Assembly (NCBI RefSeq): GCF_001640805.2
Contig: NC_066851.1
Location: 5,816,196 to 5,880,195, forward strand
DNA length: 64,000 nucleotides
Reading direction: 5' to 3'
Source: Lates calcarifer
Lineage: Eukaryota; Chordata; Actinopteri; Centropomidae
Each line of letters opens with the position of its first letter. The first letter of the stretch is position 1. Below the pieces are notes generated by a model. It saw only the letters and a list, made by a program, of their open reading frames with translations. It did no database searches and was not told the origin of the DNA. Both the position numbers and the translations under genes were made by a program. Below are positions 23,531 through 33,717 of the stretch, piece after piece.

Positions 23531-26500
23531 CATGCATTTAACTCATCGTAATGAGATTCCTGGAAGGCCGTGTGGGATGATATCTGTGTGTTAGAGCCTG
23601 GGTGGTGACTCATTCTGAGACTGACAGAGAGAATATCTGCAACTTTCCTCCGCTTTCAACTTTGTGACACTCACCTAAGGAATGACTGTCTTCTGAAACA
23701 CAGAAATACTTCACCGCACTGTACTACCTACATGTTTTCTAAGAAATGAAACAACACACTTCACTATATTTTGGTTTCTTTTAGATTAATATCTTAGATT
23801 CATTAGATTTTCCACTGTTTATACCATTATACTGTTTATGTATTATTTGTATAAAGTACTCTGGTTCCCTTTTCCCTTCACTTTGTTTTACAGTAAGCAT
23901 CATAAATTTGCACTAAATGCAAGAGGACACACTGTACACTGTCTTTTTGCAGCAACATATGGATGCATGAAAATATACATGAAAAAAAAAATAGTTGAAT
24001 GAAAAAATTAGAGCACAATTGGAACTTTTTAAGACCAGTTGTGACCCAGTTTTATCACCCAAAAGCGTGCATCCATAGAAGAAATGATAAGGTTGCTTCT
24101 ACATTTCAGTGTGATGCAGACTTTGTATCAAAATGACTCTGGCCATCAGCCAGTTGACACTTTTGGTATATTTATGATCCCCAGAGCATGAACTGCAATG
24201 TACTAAAGCAGCAATCAATAACCACAACATACTCAGCAGGTTGTCAACTTTGGAAACATCAAAAAAGCTCAGAGACTGCACCTAGGACAAGTAAAAACCA
24301 TGCCTAATTTAAATTCTGTTGCCTACTAACATAATGAAGAAATGTAGTTAGTATTTGATAGATTTTCGTTTTTTGTAGAAGACCAAGTTGCCTTTTCCAC
24401 CCCTACAATTCTCCTTTGCTTCAATTTCTTACCTTTATGTGAACATTAGATTTTTAACATGCATGATTCCTCTGATATGGAAGAAAAGCAAACTAGTTCC
24501 TGTGGCTCTTAAGTACATGGAACTTGGTCAAAAGGGGATATTACTTTAACAGACTTTAAAAGACATATCCACTTCTCTCTGACAGAGGATTTCTTATTTA
24601 AATAGAAGGAAAATGAAGAATTCTTATTTTAAAGAACAGGCTCTTATACGCTGTAAAGAAATACTGAGGATAAAGGCCCCATCATCATTATGTGAACTAT
24701 GGAATTTGCCAGAACTTGGAGCCGACAAAGTGAAAGCCAATTTAGTCCAAGGCTGGTTAAGTGGGAGCAGCTAGAAACTGGGCTGTGATTTAACAGCCTT
24801 TGTTCTGCGGTCTCTGCTCCTCTGCCCAGTGGACATGAATGAAATGAAGGAATGAAAGAAAGGCCGGATCCAGCCCTCCCAGCTAGAACAGTCATGTATC
24901 AGCAATCTCTCTGTATCTCTCCAATTACCAGCGTCTGAGAGCACAGAGGGGGAACCACATCCCACACAGACTCACAACACCTAAACGGCCTCTTACCCCC
25001 CTCCCCCCCTTTACTGGATCTAGTTGAGTTGGGGAGAAAGAACAACATGATACAATTATCAAAGTTTAATGAGTGCACTCCTACTGCACAGTATTAAACC
25101 TTTTACTCTGATGTAACATACCAGCAGCACCTTATTAAAAAGCGTTACCTGTGTACTCCAGATCTCATCCATTTTCTTTAACCATTGTCCTGTCTGTTGA
25201 GGTACCTGAGCTCCATGCCAGCTGATCTACAAAGATCTCAAAAACATACATGTGCTCTGCTCTTGTTGGTGAATTAACCTGTTTGGGGGTGAAAATTTGC
25301 AGGTGGGCCACTATTTGGTCTATTTACAGATGAACATCATGTTGTGCTACCTGGTCTAAGGTTTTCTCTGTGTGAGCTAGTTTCTAAAAAATGTAATTAA
25401 TGATATCTTTCTTCAGGAACATGTATGATGGAAGCACAATATAAAAAACGATGAAAATGTCCTAATTGATAACGTGACAGTAAGAAAGACAGGAGACACA
25501 GTGAGGTAATAATGCAGAGCAGGACTAGTAGGGAAAAAATCTAATGACTTCTACTGTGTACTATGACAGGCTCTGCAGAGTATGAGCCATCCCCAAATTT
25601 AGATGTAAAGATGGTAAGCATAATGATATCAATGGGGAAAAAATTATTTGTGTTGTTTTTCCTGTTTAAAATTGGAAACTTTAACCTTAACAATAAACAC
25701 TGTCATTATTTTTAATTGATTTAATTTTGTTTTTTGTTGCCTGGAGGCAACATTGTACCATAATGGACAAATTGAATTCATTTATTGAAAACATCAATTT
25801 CTTTAACCACACACTTGAACAGATTTATCATTTTTTAAATGTACCACACATTTCATACCACATCATATTACAGTTTTCAGATGAAAAACTCAAGATTGAA
25901 CTCTTTGTAGATTTGTGATATGCTTGTTCCATTTAGCAAATCTGGCACTTGACTTTTTGGGAATCATCTTCTCAAATTTGGAAATTGTTTCAGTTGCTTG
26001 ACCGTTACCACATCCTGGTAGTGTAGTTGTAACTTGCATATTAACTTGAATGCACTACAGCATACTGTAAGGTATAGAGACTGAGAAATTTGATCTGATG
26101 TATGGGGAGGATACACAGGGAACTGATGGAGAATCTCTCTTGATGGAGAGGAAGAGCTCTGAGCTAGAAGTGTGTTGTAGCTGCTGAACCAAACTGGTTT
26201 TGTGAGTTCTAGCTGCTTCTATGTGGTTGTTTTTTCCAGCACTAGTGGGGGTGGAAAAAAACACATTCTTTTGCATCCAACAGCTCTTCACCATCTTCTG
26301 TTTAATTTTTACTGAGTCACTGAGAACTCTTTACTTCTGCTTTTCATGTAGATACCAGTATACACAGCGGCCCAGTGCTACTTTTTGCCTGTCACTGTTT
26401 TCTTCTCTCAGGCTTAAAAGCAGTATTTCACTTTGCTGGAACACTTTCACTCTTCAGAATGCCTTCTTCTCCCAGTTGGAGGACCGAAACCACCTTGAAG

Positions 26501-27004
26501 AAGCGTAGGAGGAAAGTGCTGCAATGTTGCCATCTTGTAACGTAGAAGTTTAATAAGCTGACATTTTTCTCAGACAGTTTCAGCAGAGCCAAATAGGTGT
26601 AGGGGACCTGACAGGGAATATGAGTAAAGTAACCCTATAGAGAATGTATAAGACTCACATTTTCCCATTTTTTCCTCATGACACCATCAGTTGAAAGGTT
26701 TCCTGTGAATGTGAGCATTAGTTTTTGTCTTTGATTTTCAAGAGAATGGTGCAGTAATATTATGCCAAATAATTGTCTATGTTAAAGTAAATATACAGTA
26801 TCATAATACTTTTTTAAAGCATTAATACAAGTTATGTCTTTTGTCAGCATCTCTAAGTTAAGACAATAAGATAAAATATGAAATATGTATATCACATCCT
26901 TCAGTATGTGATATACAATGAAACAGTGGTCAATCACACATCGCAGTAAAATAAAAACACAAGAAAACAGAGGAATCTTGCCACAGACCAGCCTATCCAG
27001 ATTC
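23531..27004. other. Gene-free DNA
   Basis: No gene or named repeat is recognised. A 95-codon plus-strand frame (26221-26508) and an overlapping minus-strand frame lack domain motifs. The stretch at about 24640-25010 is GC-richer than its surroundings and repeat-free. Confidence 0.45.
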
Positions 27005-27365
27005 TATAAAAAACTGAGGCCTGAGACATTTCTAGAGTCCAGTTAAGAAAAAGTATGCCTGGAGTTTAACAGATCTACAGCCACAGAAACAAAGGCAGAT
27101 TTAGTTCTTTTAGTCCTTACAGCTGGAACTCGAAAATCAGATGGAAGCTGCTCAACCTCCCCTGATCAAAGGATGATTTGGATAAGCCGGGATAGCCTCA
27201 GCCTGACTAAGAGCATGCTCTGTTATAGAGGTCCAGAGCTGAACCTGGCTCACTTCAGTAATGTCACTGGACACTTTGACAAGACTGAGTCTATTTTTAC
27301 AACAGTAAAACAGTCGTCATGGAAAATAAAGATGCTGTTGTGCTTCCTTATCAACAAAATCAACA
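27005..27365 (-). pseudogene. LINE ORF2 C-terminal remnant (L2/Rex1-like)
   Basis: Reading the minus strand from about 27355, KEAQQHLYFP is followed by a stop, then RLFYCCK. This resembles the 'KAQQRLYFLRRL' segment after the reverse transcriptase domain of fish LINEs. Further on, HALSQAEAIPAYPNHPL is followed by a frameshift, then PSDFRVPAVRTKRTKSAFV and AVDLLNS. The latter is the family's C-terminal signature of the R-x-P-x-x-x-T-x-R-x-K-x-S-F-V type ending in LLN. The copy is truncated at its 5' end and disabled by a stop and at least one frameshift. The reverse transcriptase domain itself is absent. The signature is seen; the clade (L2, CR1 or Rex1) is uncertain. Confidence 0.65.
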
Positions 27366-27724
27366 TATGAGTCACATGATGGACAGTAGGGGGATTCCTT
27401 AAATCATGTCCTTTGTTTTATTAACACTGAGATGAAGAAATAACTGATGGCACCACAATATAAAGTCACCATGACTCTGTTGTTGCTCCTGTAAAAGAAA
27501 GGGTGGCACTGTATCATCAGATTTTATATAATGCTGATTTTTATACAGTAGTATACAAAATATAGTGACTGAAGAAAAGTGGCAAGTTCTTCACTTTAGA
27601 ATAAACCTACTGAATATACAATATACTGTATATCTACTGACCCTGTATGCAAACTGTAAAGAGTCTGAGGTTATTTGTTTTCTGCAAAACTTCTGCCTTA
27701 ATGATTTTTTCATTATTGCTGTCA
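27366..27724. other. Short gene-free interval
   Basis: No gene is recognised. It separates the LINE remnant from a degenerate minisatellite. Confidence 0.4.
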
Positions 27725-27838
27725 TCTCTCTGTAGTCATTTTTCTCCTGATTGTGGTCGTTCCGCATCTTTTTATTGTCCTTATGCATCATCTTGTGGCT
27801 GTTTTGTGTCTGTTTGAGGTCATTTTGTGTGTTTTTCT
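27725..27838. repeat. Degenerate minisatellite, unit about 21-24 bp
   Basis: Successive lines of the form 'tctgtagtcattttt', 'ttgtggtcgttc', 'cttgtggctgttttgtgtctg' and 'tttgaggtcattttgtgtg' show a decayed tandem repeat of a 'ttgtggtcattttgtgtct' type unit. Similar arrays are familiar from fish genomes. About five units are detectable. Confidence 0.6.
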
Positions 27839-28519
27839 AGTTATCTGGTTTTCCAACAAGAAATACTGACGGTCAACTCAAACAAACGCTCAGATGCCCT
27901 ATAACCATTATGCCCTTTCAGTAAGCCTTCAATGATCCAGGCGTGGACTTTTCCTAATACTGTATTTACCCACTGGAACAGCCTCCTTACACTCTGAGGA
28001 GCACTGTTTATGGTCTGAGAAGACCTTGTCCTTTCCTTTGCACATTTCAGAAGTAAAAACACTGCTGTCAAATCTGCAGCGACTCCATGAGATGAGTCAG
28101 AGTTAAACCCATTAAGGTCAACCCTTGAGTTCTTTACATCATGTGAACCTGTCATTTTTGTTCATGCCCTGTCAAACTGCTTTTGCATTATTGCTATAAA
28201 AATTCAGCCTCAGTCTCTCCTTATCACCTTAAGGCCTGCTTTTTGTTCTACAATAGAATCTTTAGAACACCATGGTGTCTTATTTGGAAATTACTAGGTA
28301 GTCAATGCATAGGGAAACATGTTCACAGACCACCTCAGTCATCAATGTTGTCTGTAAATTCCTGAAAAAATGACTTTGTCACAGCTTTGAATTGTAATAA
28401 TGTGATTTATTTACAGCAGATTCATCAGACAAATACAAAGAAATGTGGGACAAATATGTGAGCCTGTAGGGACTGGATGGATAGAGTGTGCTGAATGGGT
28501 GTAAAGCCTCAACACAAAG
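27839..28519. other. Gene-free DNA with one 104-codon minus-strand frame
   Basis: A minus-strand frame from an ATG at 28155 to a stop at 27841 encodes 104 residues of ordinary composition. I recognise no domain, no signal peptide and no transmembrane segment. It abuts the minisatellite. It may be a chance frame or a piece of an unrecognised transposon. Confidence 0.3.
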
Positions 28520-28542
28520 GTGTGTGTGTGTGTGTGTGTGTG
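28520..28542. repeat. (GT)11 microsatellite
   Basis: An uninterrupted GT run of about 11 units. Confidence 0.95.
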
Positions 28543-29999
28543 GGGAGAAGAGATCTCAATTAGACTGGATCTTGATGTACGAGGCCCACAGGGCCCAGAT
28601 GTGTTCCCTGACACTGGTTATACTACAGAAAACAGAGCAAAAGCAGGGCAAACCAAACACAGGCACCATCACTTTTAGTCTCTTCATTGCTCCACACTGA
28701 TCTGATGTTTTTTCTGTTCACATTGCACTCAGTCACATTTTGTTCTTATTGACACACAAGCTTTTCCACCTCACCCACTCATTTGTTGCAATGTTTTGAG
28801 CTTTTTTTTTTTTTTTCCATTTTATTATTTTTTTTTTAAATTATTTTTTGTTTTTTGCAATTCCACAAATTTTTGGTGCAAACTGAAAATGTACATGAAA
28901 GCAGGTGAATGTAACCCACCCACATTTAAGCTGACATAGTGAACCTTTTAGCAAACAGTTGCCTGTTGACACACGGAACAGATATAGCAACATTAGCGTT
29001 CATTTGCAGTTGCAGTATGTCTATCCGATGAATGTACTTAAGTCCAATAGTCACTCATCTTTTAGCTCTGTTTTTGGTGCAAAAACAAACTCCTGAGAAA
29101 AATCTCTGTTTCTGTAGCTGCTAATTGCTCCACTCTGTTCACCAGCTAGCCTTTGACTTTGTCTGTCATTGAGCTGAAAAACTGCAGGTGATAATTCTCT
29201 GTGGGTTTAATGCTTAAAAGCGACCCCTCTCATAACATATAGTTGTTTGAGGATTTGTTCACATACAAGTATTATTATAGCTGCTTTAAAGATAAAGATT
29301 ATTTTTAGCCTGACAAAAATGTCCTTGGTGTAAAGTCCTAGCATCCATCACTGTATGTACTGAAAATAGTGGTCATTGTGTGGTCATTGTTTCTACACTG
29401 AATTATGTGAACTTTTACTAGTAGCATTAGCTTGCTATTGTCAGGGAAACCAGTCAAGAGATGTGATTGAATACATACTCAGTATATCTGAACATTAAGC
29501 CTCATCAGTTTGTCCTGGGAATCTCTCAGTATGTGTTTTTCTGACAAGAGAAAAGTGTTAAATGCTAAAAGTTTAAAATATACAAAGCACACACAGGTAG
29601 CTTTTCATCTCTAAATAGTTGATCTACGTGGCACTCTGCCTCCCACAGTCTGATCTTTTCACACTGTTCACATTTGCGAAGAACTGCTGTCAGATTTGTG
29701 GGTATTGTATTAGGAGGGAGTGTACGTCTGGGTCAGAGTGTCCTTTCAGAGCTTCTTCTGCGATGTGTTGTCAGTGCAGCTACACTAAAAATGTCAAATT
29801 TTGTGGAAGCAAATTAGTTAAAGATCAACGAAACTACAGAAATTGTCATACCTGATATTTTTGTAGTTATATTTTAAAGTCTCTACAGACTTATAATATT
29901 TAGAAGTTTGTAAGTAAAGACTGCATTTCAAGTCTAAAGCCACACTAGTGGCTTTGTGAGGTTGTATGTACTACAAGCACTGTGATTCTTTGACATAAA
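28543..29999. other. Gene-free DNA with a T/A-rich tract
   Basis: A T-rich tract lies at 28802-28857. A 78-codon plus-strand frame (29619-29855, no ATG at its start) has ten cysteines, including CCQICGYC and CCQC, but no recognised domain. No other feature is seen. Confidence 0.4.
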
Positions 30000-30535
30000 T
30001 GTAATGTCAGCAAGCTAATAGAGTGACAATGCTAACATGCTGTTCTTTAGCAGGCATAATGTTAACCTGTGTTCACCATCTTAGTTTAATGTGTTAGCAT
30101 GCTAACATTTGCTAATTACCACTAAACACAAAGATGTCACAGCTGAGGGTGATAGGAGTGTCATTAGTTTTGCTGGTATTTAGTCATAAACCAAAATGTT
30201 TTAGAAATTAATAATCTGACCTGATGATGGTACTTAATGGGAAGTGATCACTTAAGTTATTAAAATTCATCCTGAGGGGATGTGAATGTGTGTGTGAATG
30301 GAAATTCATCCAATAGCTATTCAGGCATTTCACTCAAAGCCACAAATGCCAGCTTCCTTGTGGTGCAAAAGAAAAGGTCAAAGGGTCACCAAGTCATTGA
30401 GATTCATCCTGTAGGTAATATGAGTATCTGTGCCAAATCTCATGGCAATCCCTCAATAGCTATTGAGATATTTCAGTCTGGATCTTAGCAGTGGACTGAC
30501 TGACTGACTGACTGACAGATCAACACTGCCATCTC
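30000..30535 (+). repeat. Percomorph dispersed repeat ('catggcaat' family), copy 1
   Basis: This is a recognisable fish dispersed repeat. It begins near 'gctaacatgctg...tagcaggcataatg', then reads 'agctgagggtgataggagtgtcattagttttg', and continues into two internal repeats of the form 'caccaagt...attcatcctg...ccaaatctcatggcaatccctcaatag...gagatatttca'. It ends at 'ggactgactgactgactgactgacag' with a (GACT)n run at 30494-30516, then 'tgccatc'. Other copies are at 53470, 58060 and 63436. It has no coding capacity. The family is known to me as a common percomorph repeat, but I cannot assign it to a transposon class. Confidence 0.7.
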
Positions 30536-31519
30536 TACAAGGCCCCAGATTTTCTTCTCTTAAACAAAATCTTCTATATTAAAGTTTGTTCTATTCTTCA
30601 GATGTTAAAGATTTTCACTCAGAAAACCTGAGCAAAGCAGTTACGGTAGAACTGAGCAAAAGTGCAAGGCTCTCTCAAATTTTTATTATTTTAAGTAAAA
30701 AACTCTTCTCCATGCAGGGGGAACATCCATCAACTCCTTCCAGCAGCTTTTACGTGTCAGCCTGGAGTTACTGAAACACATAGGTTTCAAAGCAAAGCTA
30801 TTGATGCTGACACACAATTTTAAGGTAGGGGAAACTGGGGCTGGTTGTCCCACTTTCTCTCTTTCTTTTGTGTTTATCAGAGTCAGAATATCTCTGAAGT
30901 TCATTTTAATAACTGCAGAAACCTTGGCGTTAGAGTTGAATTAGTTTTTTTTTTATGGACTACTAGAATAATTTGACATTTATTAACCATCAAAGGAACA
31001 CTCATCTTCCTTTTCATGTCCTGGATTCATTTTGTTTTATATATCTTGTAACTAAAGAAAAAAGACAACATTAACACTGGTGCTCTATTTTAGGAAATTA
31101 TCATTAATCAGTCCTAAACTACATCAGTAAAAAGTGTTTATGTGCATCATAACAGCAGCCGTATCTACATACACATACAGTACATACACAACTTTGCTAC
31201 TGGGAGTGTGTGTTTCGGTGTTAGCTCAGTGTGCAAACAGGGACATAAACACCAGTTAAACTCCACAGCATTTAATCATCTCTCCCACAATGCTTCCCTC
31301 CTCTTTGTTCTTGCTGTTTTCACTGAAAATTCAGAAGCCAGATAATCTACAGGAAACTAATACAGCCCAGAATGATGTATTGAGTCCTGTTCCCATCTGA
31401 GATGAAAAATGATGCTCTAGTTGCATGGCAGCTATTTTGTGCCACTTATAGATAAATGTTCAGCCTAACTCTAATTATGAATTCAAAAAGATGCAAGTAA
31501 AACTTCTGAGCCTGTCAAG
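30536..31519. other. Gene-free DNA
   Basis: No gene or repeat is recognised. Frames of 60-70 codons lack motifs. Confidence 0.45.
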
Positions 31520-31690
31520 CTTTGGATTTCTTCTTTGGATTTGGGCTGAAGTCAACCCCAGCTGACTCTGGGCGAGGGTCAGGGTACATTCTGGACAGAT
31601 CACTAGTCTATCACAGGGCAGGCATATAGAGATAACTAAACCATTCACACCCACTTTCACACCAGTTAATTTAACCTGCATGACCTACAA
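31520..31690 (+). repeat. Teleost dispersed repeat ('cagctgactctgggcgagggtcagg' core)
   Basis: The order 'tcaaccccagctgactctgggcg', 'gggtacattctggacagatcactagtctatcacagggc' and 'aaccattcacacccactttcacacc', ending 'aatttaacctgcatg', matches a repeat seen throughout teleost genomes. It is noncoding here. The 68-codon frame on the opposite strand is its shadow. Confidence 0.7.
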
Positions 31691-33375
31691 CTGCTTGTCT
31701 TTAAGAAACAGGTGGGGATGGGAAGATTGACTCTCCGGGTCAGCAGGTGAGATGCTCAAGCTGGAGAGCTAAACCGGTAGTTAGCACGCTTTTTAGTCTG
31801 ACATGGTCATGGTTTATTTATTTACCTGCAAAAAATAAACACTTTAGTTGAATGGTTATTACTCCATCAGAGGAGGTTAAATAAAAGTGGATTGTGCAAA
31901 ACAGCTGATAAGCTATGTTAGCTTTCTCTCCAGCTCTCTGTCACCTCAAGTGTTGGCTCTTTCAAGATAGCTTGCTACAGTATTGGTCAACAGCGCAAAT
32001 TCACATCAAAGTCAATTAAAGCTGAACTCCACATAAGTAATCATTACAGTTTAATTTCAGATCCTCTGATTGAATCAATGATCACCCAGCTTTTCAAGCT
32101 GCCTCCTTAGGAGTGGTTAATCTGCCACCATTGTTAAGTATTATGCTCCATGCAAGAATGGAGAGACAATTGGTCAGAGATTCCACATGTGTTTGTGTGT
32201 TGTAAGTTGTGTGCATGTCGATATTGGTATGTTTGGATTCTCTGGTTATTTTTGGTGCTAGAAAGTAATCAGCAGTTTCTCCTCTCAGTCAGGACTGCAG
32301 CAGCCAAGAGCATGAGTTCAAAATGATCTGTATGTCTTAGCCAGAATGAGCCCCTTATGTTGAAAAGTGCTGAATGTTTCAGTTAGTTGTGAACTATTAA
32401 CGTTTTGTTGGTTACAACAAACTGGCTTTAATTTTGCCTGCTTTAGGACTGTGTGTTGTGTTTCAGATTCCCACCTAGGATGTAAGATTTAGCTTTTGAA
32501 TGTGACTTACTTCAGACATCCAAGCTTGTGACATCTAATCATGACTGTGATAAAACTGTGTATGACAGGGCCCCGAAAAGTTTTCTTGAAAGCCTGGGAC
32601 CTCAGCCTGTCCTTTTAAAGAACAGGGGAGCATGCTGGATGTCAAGGATTTGGGATCTATAACCAGCAGTCATGGTGCACCTGTTACATTTTATATTCTC
32701 ATGGCCCAGGAGTCATCTGATCAGCAGTGCTATTCCTTCCATCATCTCAGGGATGTAGGTGCCCTGGGACTGGTGCCATGACAACAAGACTAATCAGACC
32801 TGCATGGTATGATTACCACAGGAGAAGTAATTAAAGCACCAGGAGGATTGCAGAGAACACCCACAGACACTCAGACACAATGAAAAACATGTTGTGACAC
32901 ACCAACTGTATGCATGCATGGGTGAACACATTCATGTAGACGACATGCAAATTCACACACAGATCTGAGACCTAGTGACACATACTTAATGGGATATGCA
33001 GATTCACTGAGACTCACAAAAACACAAGGACCATGCACAGTCTTTGGGTTTTTGTCATTCTGAGCAGAAAACACTCCAGAACAGCTTAGATTAGAAAAGC
33101 ACTTGTTGCAAAAGCTTAATTCCTCTGGTAACACAAGTCCGTAAACTCTTTATAAATGTGTAATTTATGATCTGTGGTTGAATTACTGTGTATTCCAACT
33201 AACTTTAGCTGTTATTTTCTGTTTTGACACTTCCCTGATAAAATTCACTTTTCATTATATTGTGTGCCAGCACTGTGGGTATTTTCCTAATCATATCAAA
33301 CAACTATCTTTTTGTCCAAGCAGAACAGAACAAAAACCTTCCATAGCATGGTGTAAATGTAATTTTCATAATAAA
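31691..33375. other. Gene-free DNA, possibly conserved noncoding
   Basis: No repeat or gene is recognised. The stretch 32570-32880 has mixed composition, no repeat signature and a TAATTAAA motif, so it is a reasonable place to look for conserved noncoding sequence; this is inference only. An 87-codon minus-strand frame (32871-33134) has no domain. Confidence 0.4.
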
Positions 33376-33717
33376 TTGGGCTGCAGATTATTATCTCAAT
33401 TAATTATTTGTTCTGTATAAGAGAAGAAAACAGTTGAGAATGTACACACAAATGCTCAGCAATTTCCAGTCCAAGGTCATCAAATGTCTTCATTTTTATG
33501 ACTAACAGTTCAAAATCCAAAAATATTGAATGTTATACAATGTTAAGACATAGGAAAGCAGCAAATGTTCTCGTTTGAGTAGCTTAAACAACAGGATGTT
33601 TGAAATGGTATGTTTAAAAATGGCTGAAATGATTAATTCCTCATCAGAATTTTAAGGCACTGGATTGACTTTCAGCTGACTGACTAATTGATTAGTTGAC
33701 TAATCATTGCAGGGCTA
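33376..33717. mobile_element. hAT-type MITE, about 342 bp
   Basis: The left end is TTGGGCTGCAGATTATTATC, close to the well-known fish hAT terminus TAGGGCTGCAACTAACGATTA. The right end is 'gattagttgactaatcattgcagggcta', matching the opposite terminus of the same family. Internal pieces 'caatttccagtccaaggtcatcaaatgtctt' and 'caaaatccaaaaatatt' also fit that consensus. The flanks TAATAAAT (33369-33376) and TAATAAAC (33716-33723) agree at 7 of 8 positions, overlapping the proposed ends by one or two bases. That is consistent with an 8-bp target duplication. There is no transposase. It is a different hAT family from the element at 13939. Confidence 0.75.

Noticed and set aside
30494..30516. GACT tandem run considered as a CRISPR-like or satellite array
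   Set aside because: It is a five-unit tetranucleotide run at the end of a known type of dispersed repeat. There are no spaced direct repeats anywhere in the window that would make a CRISPR array.
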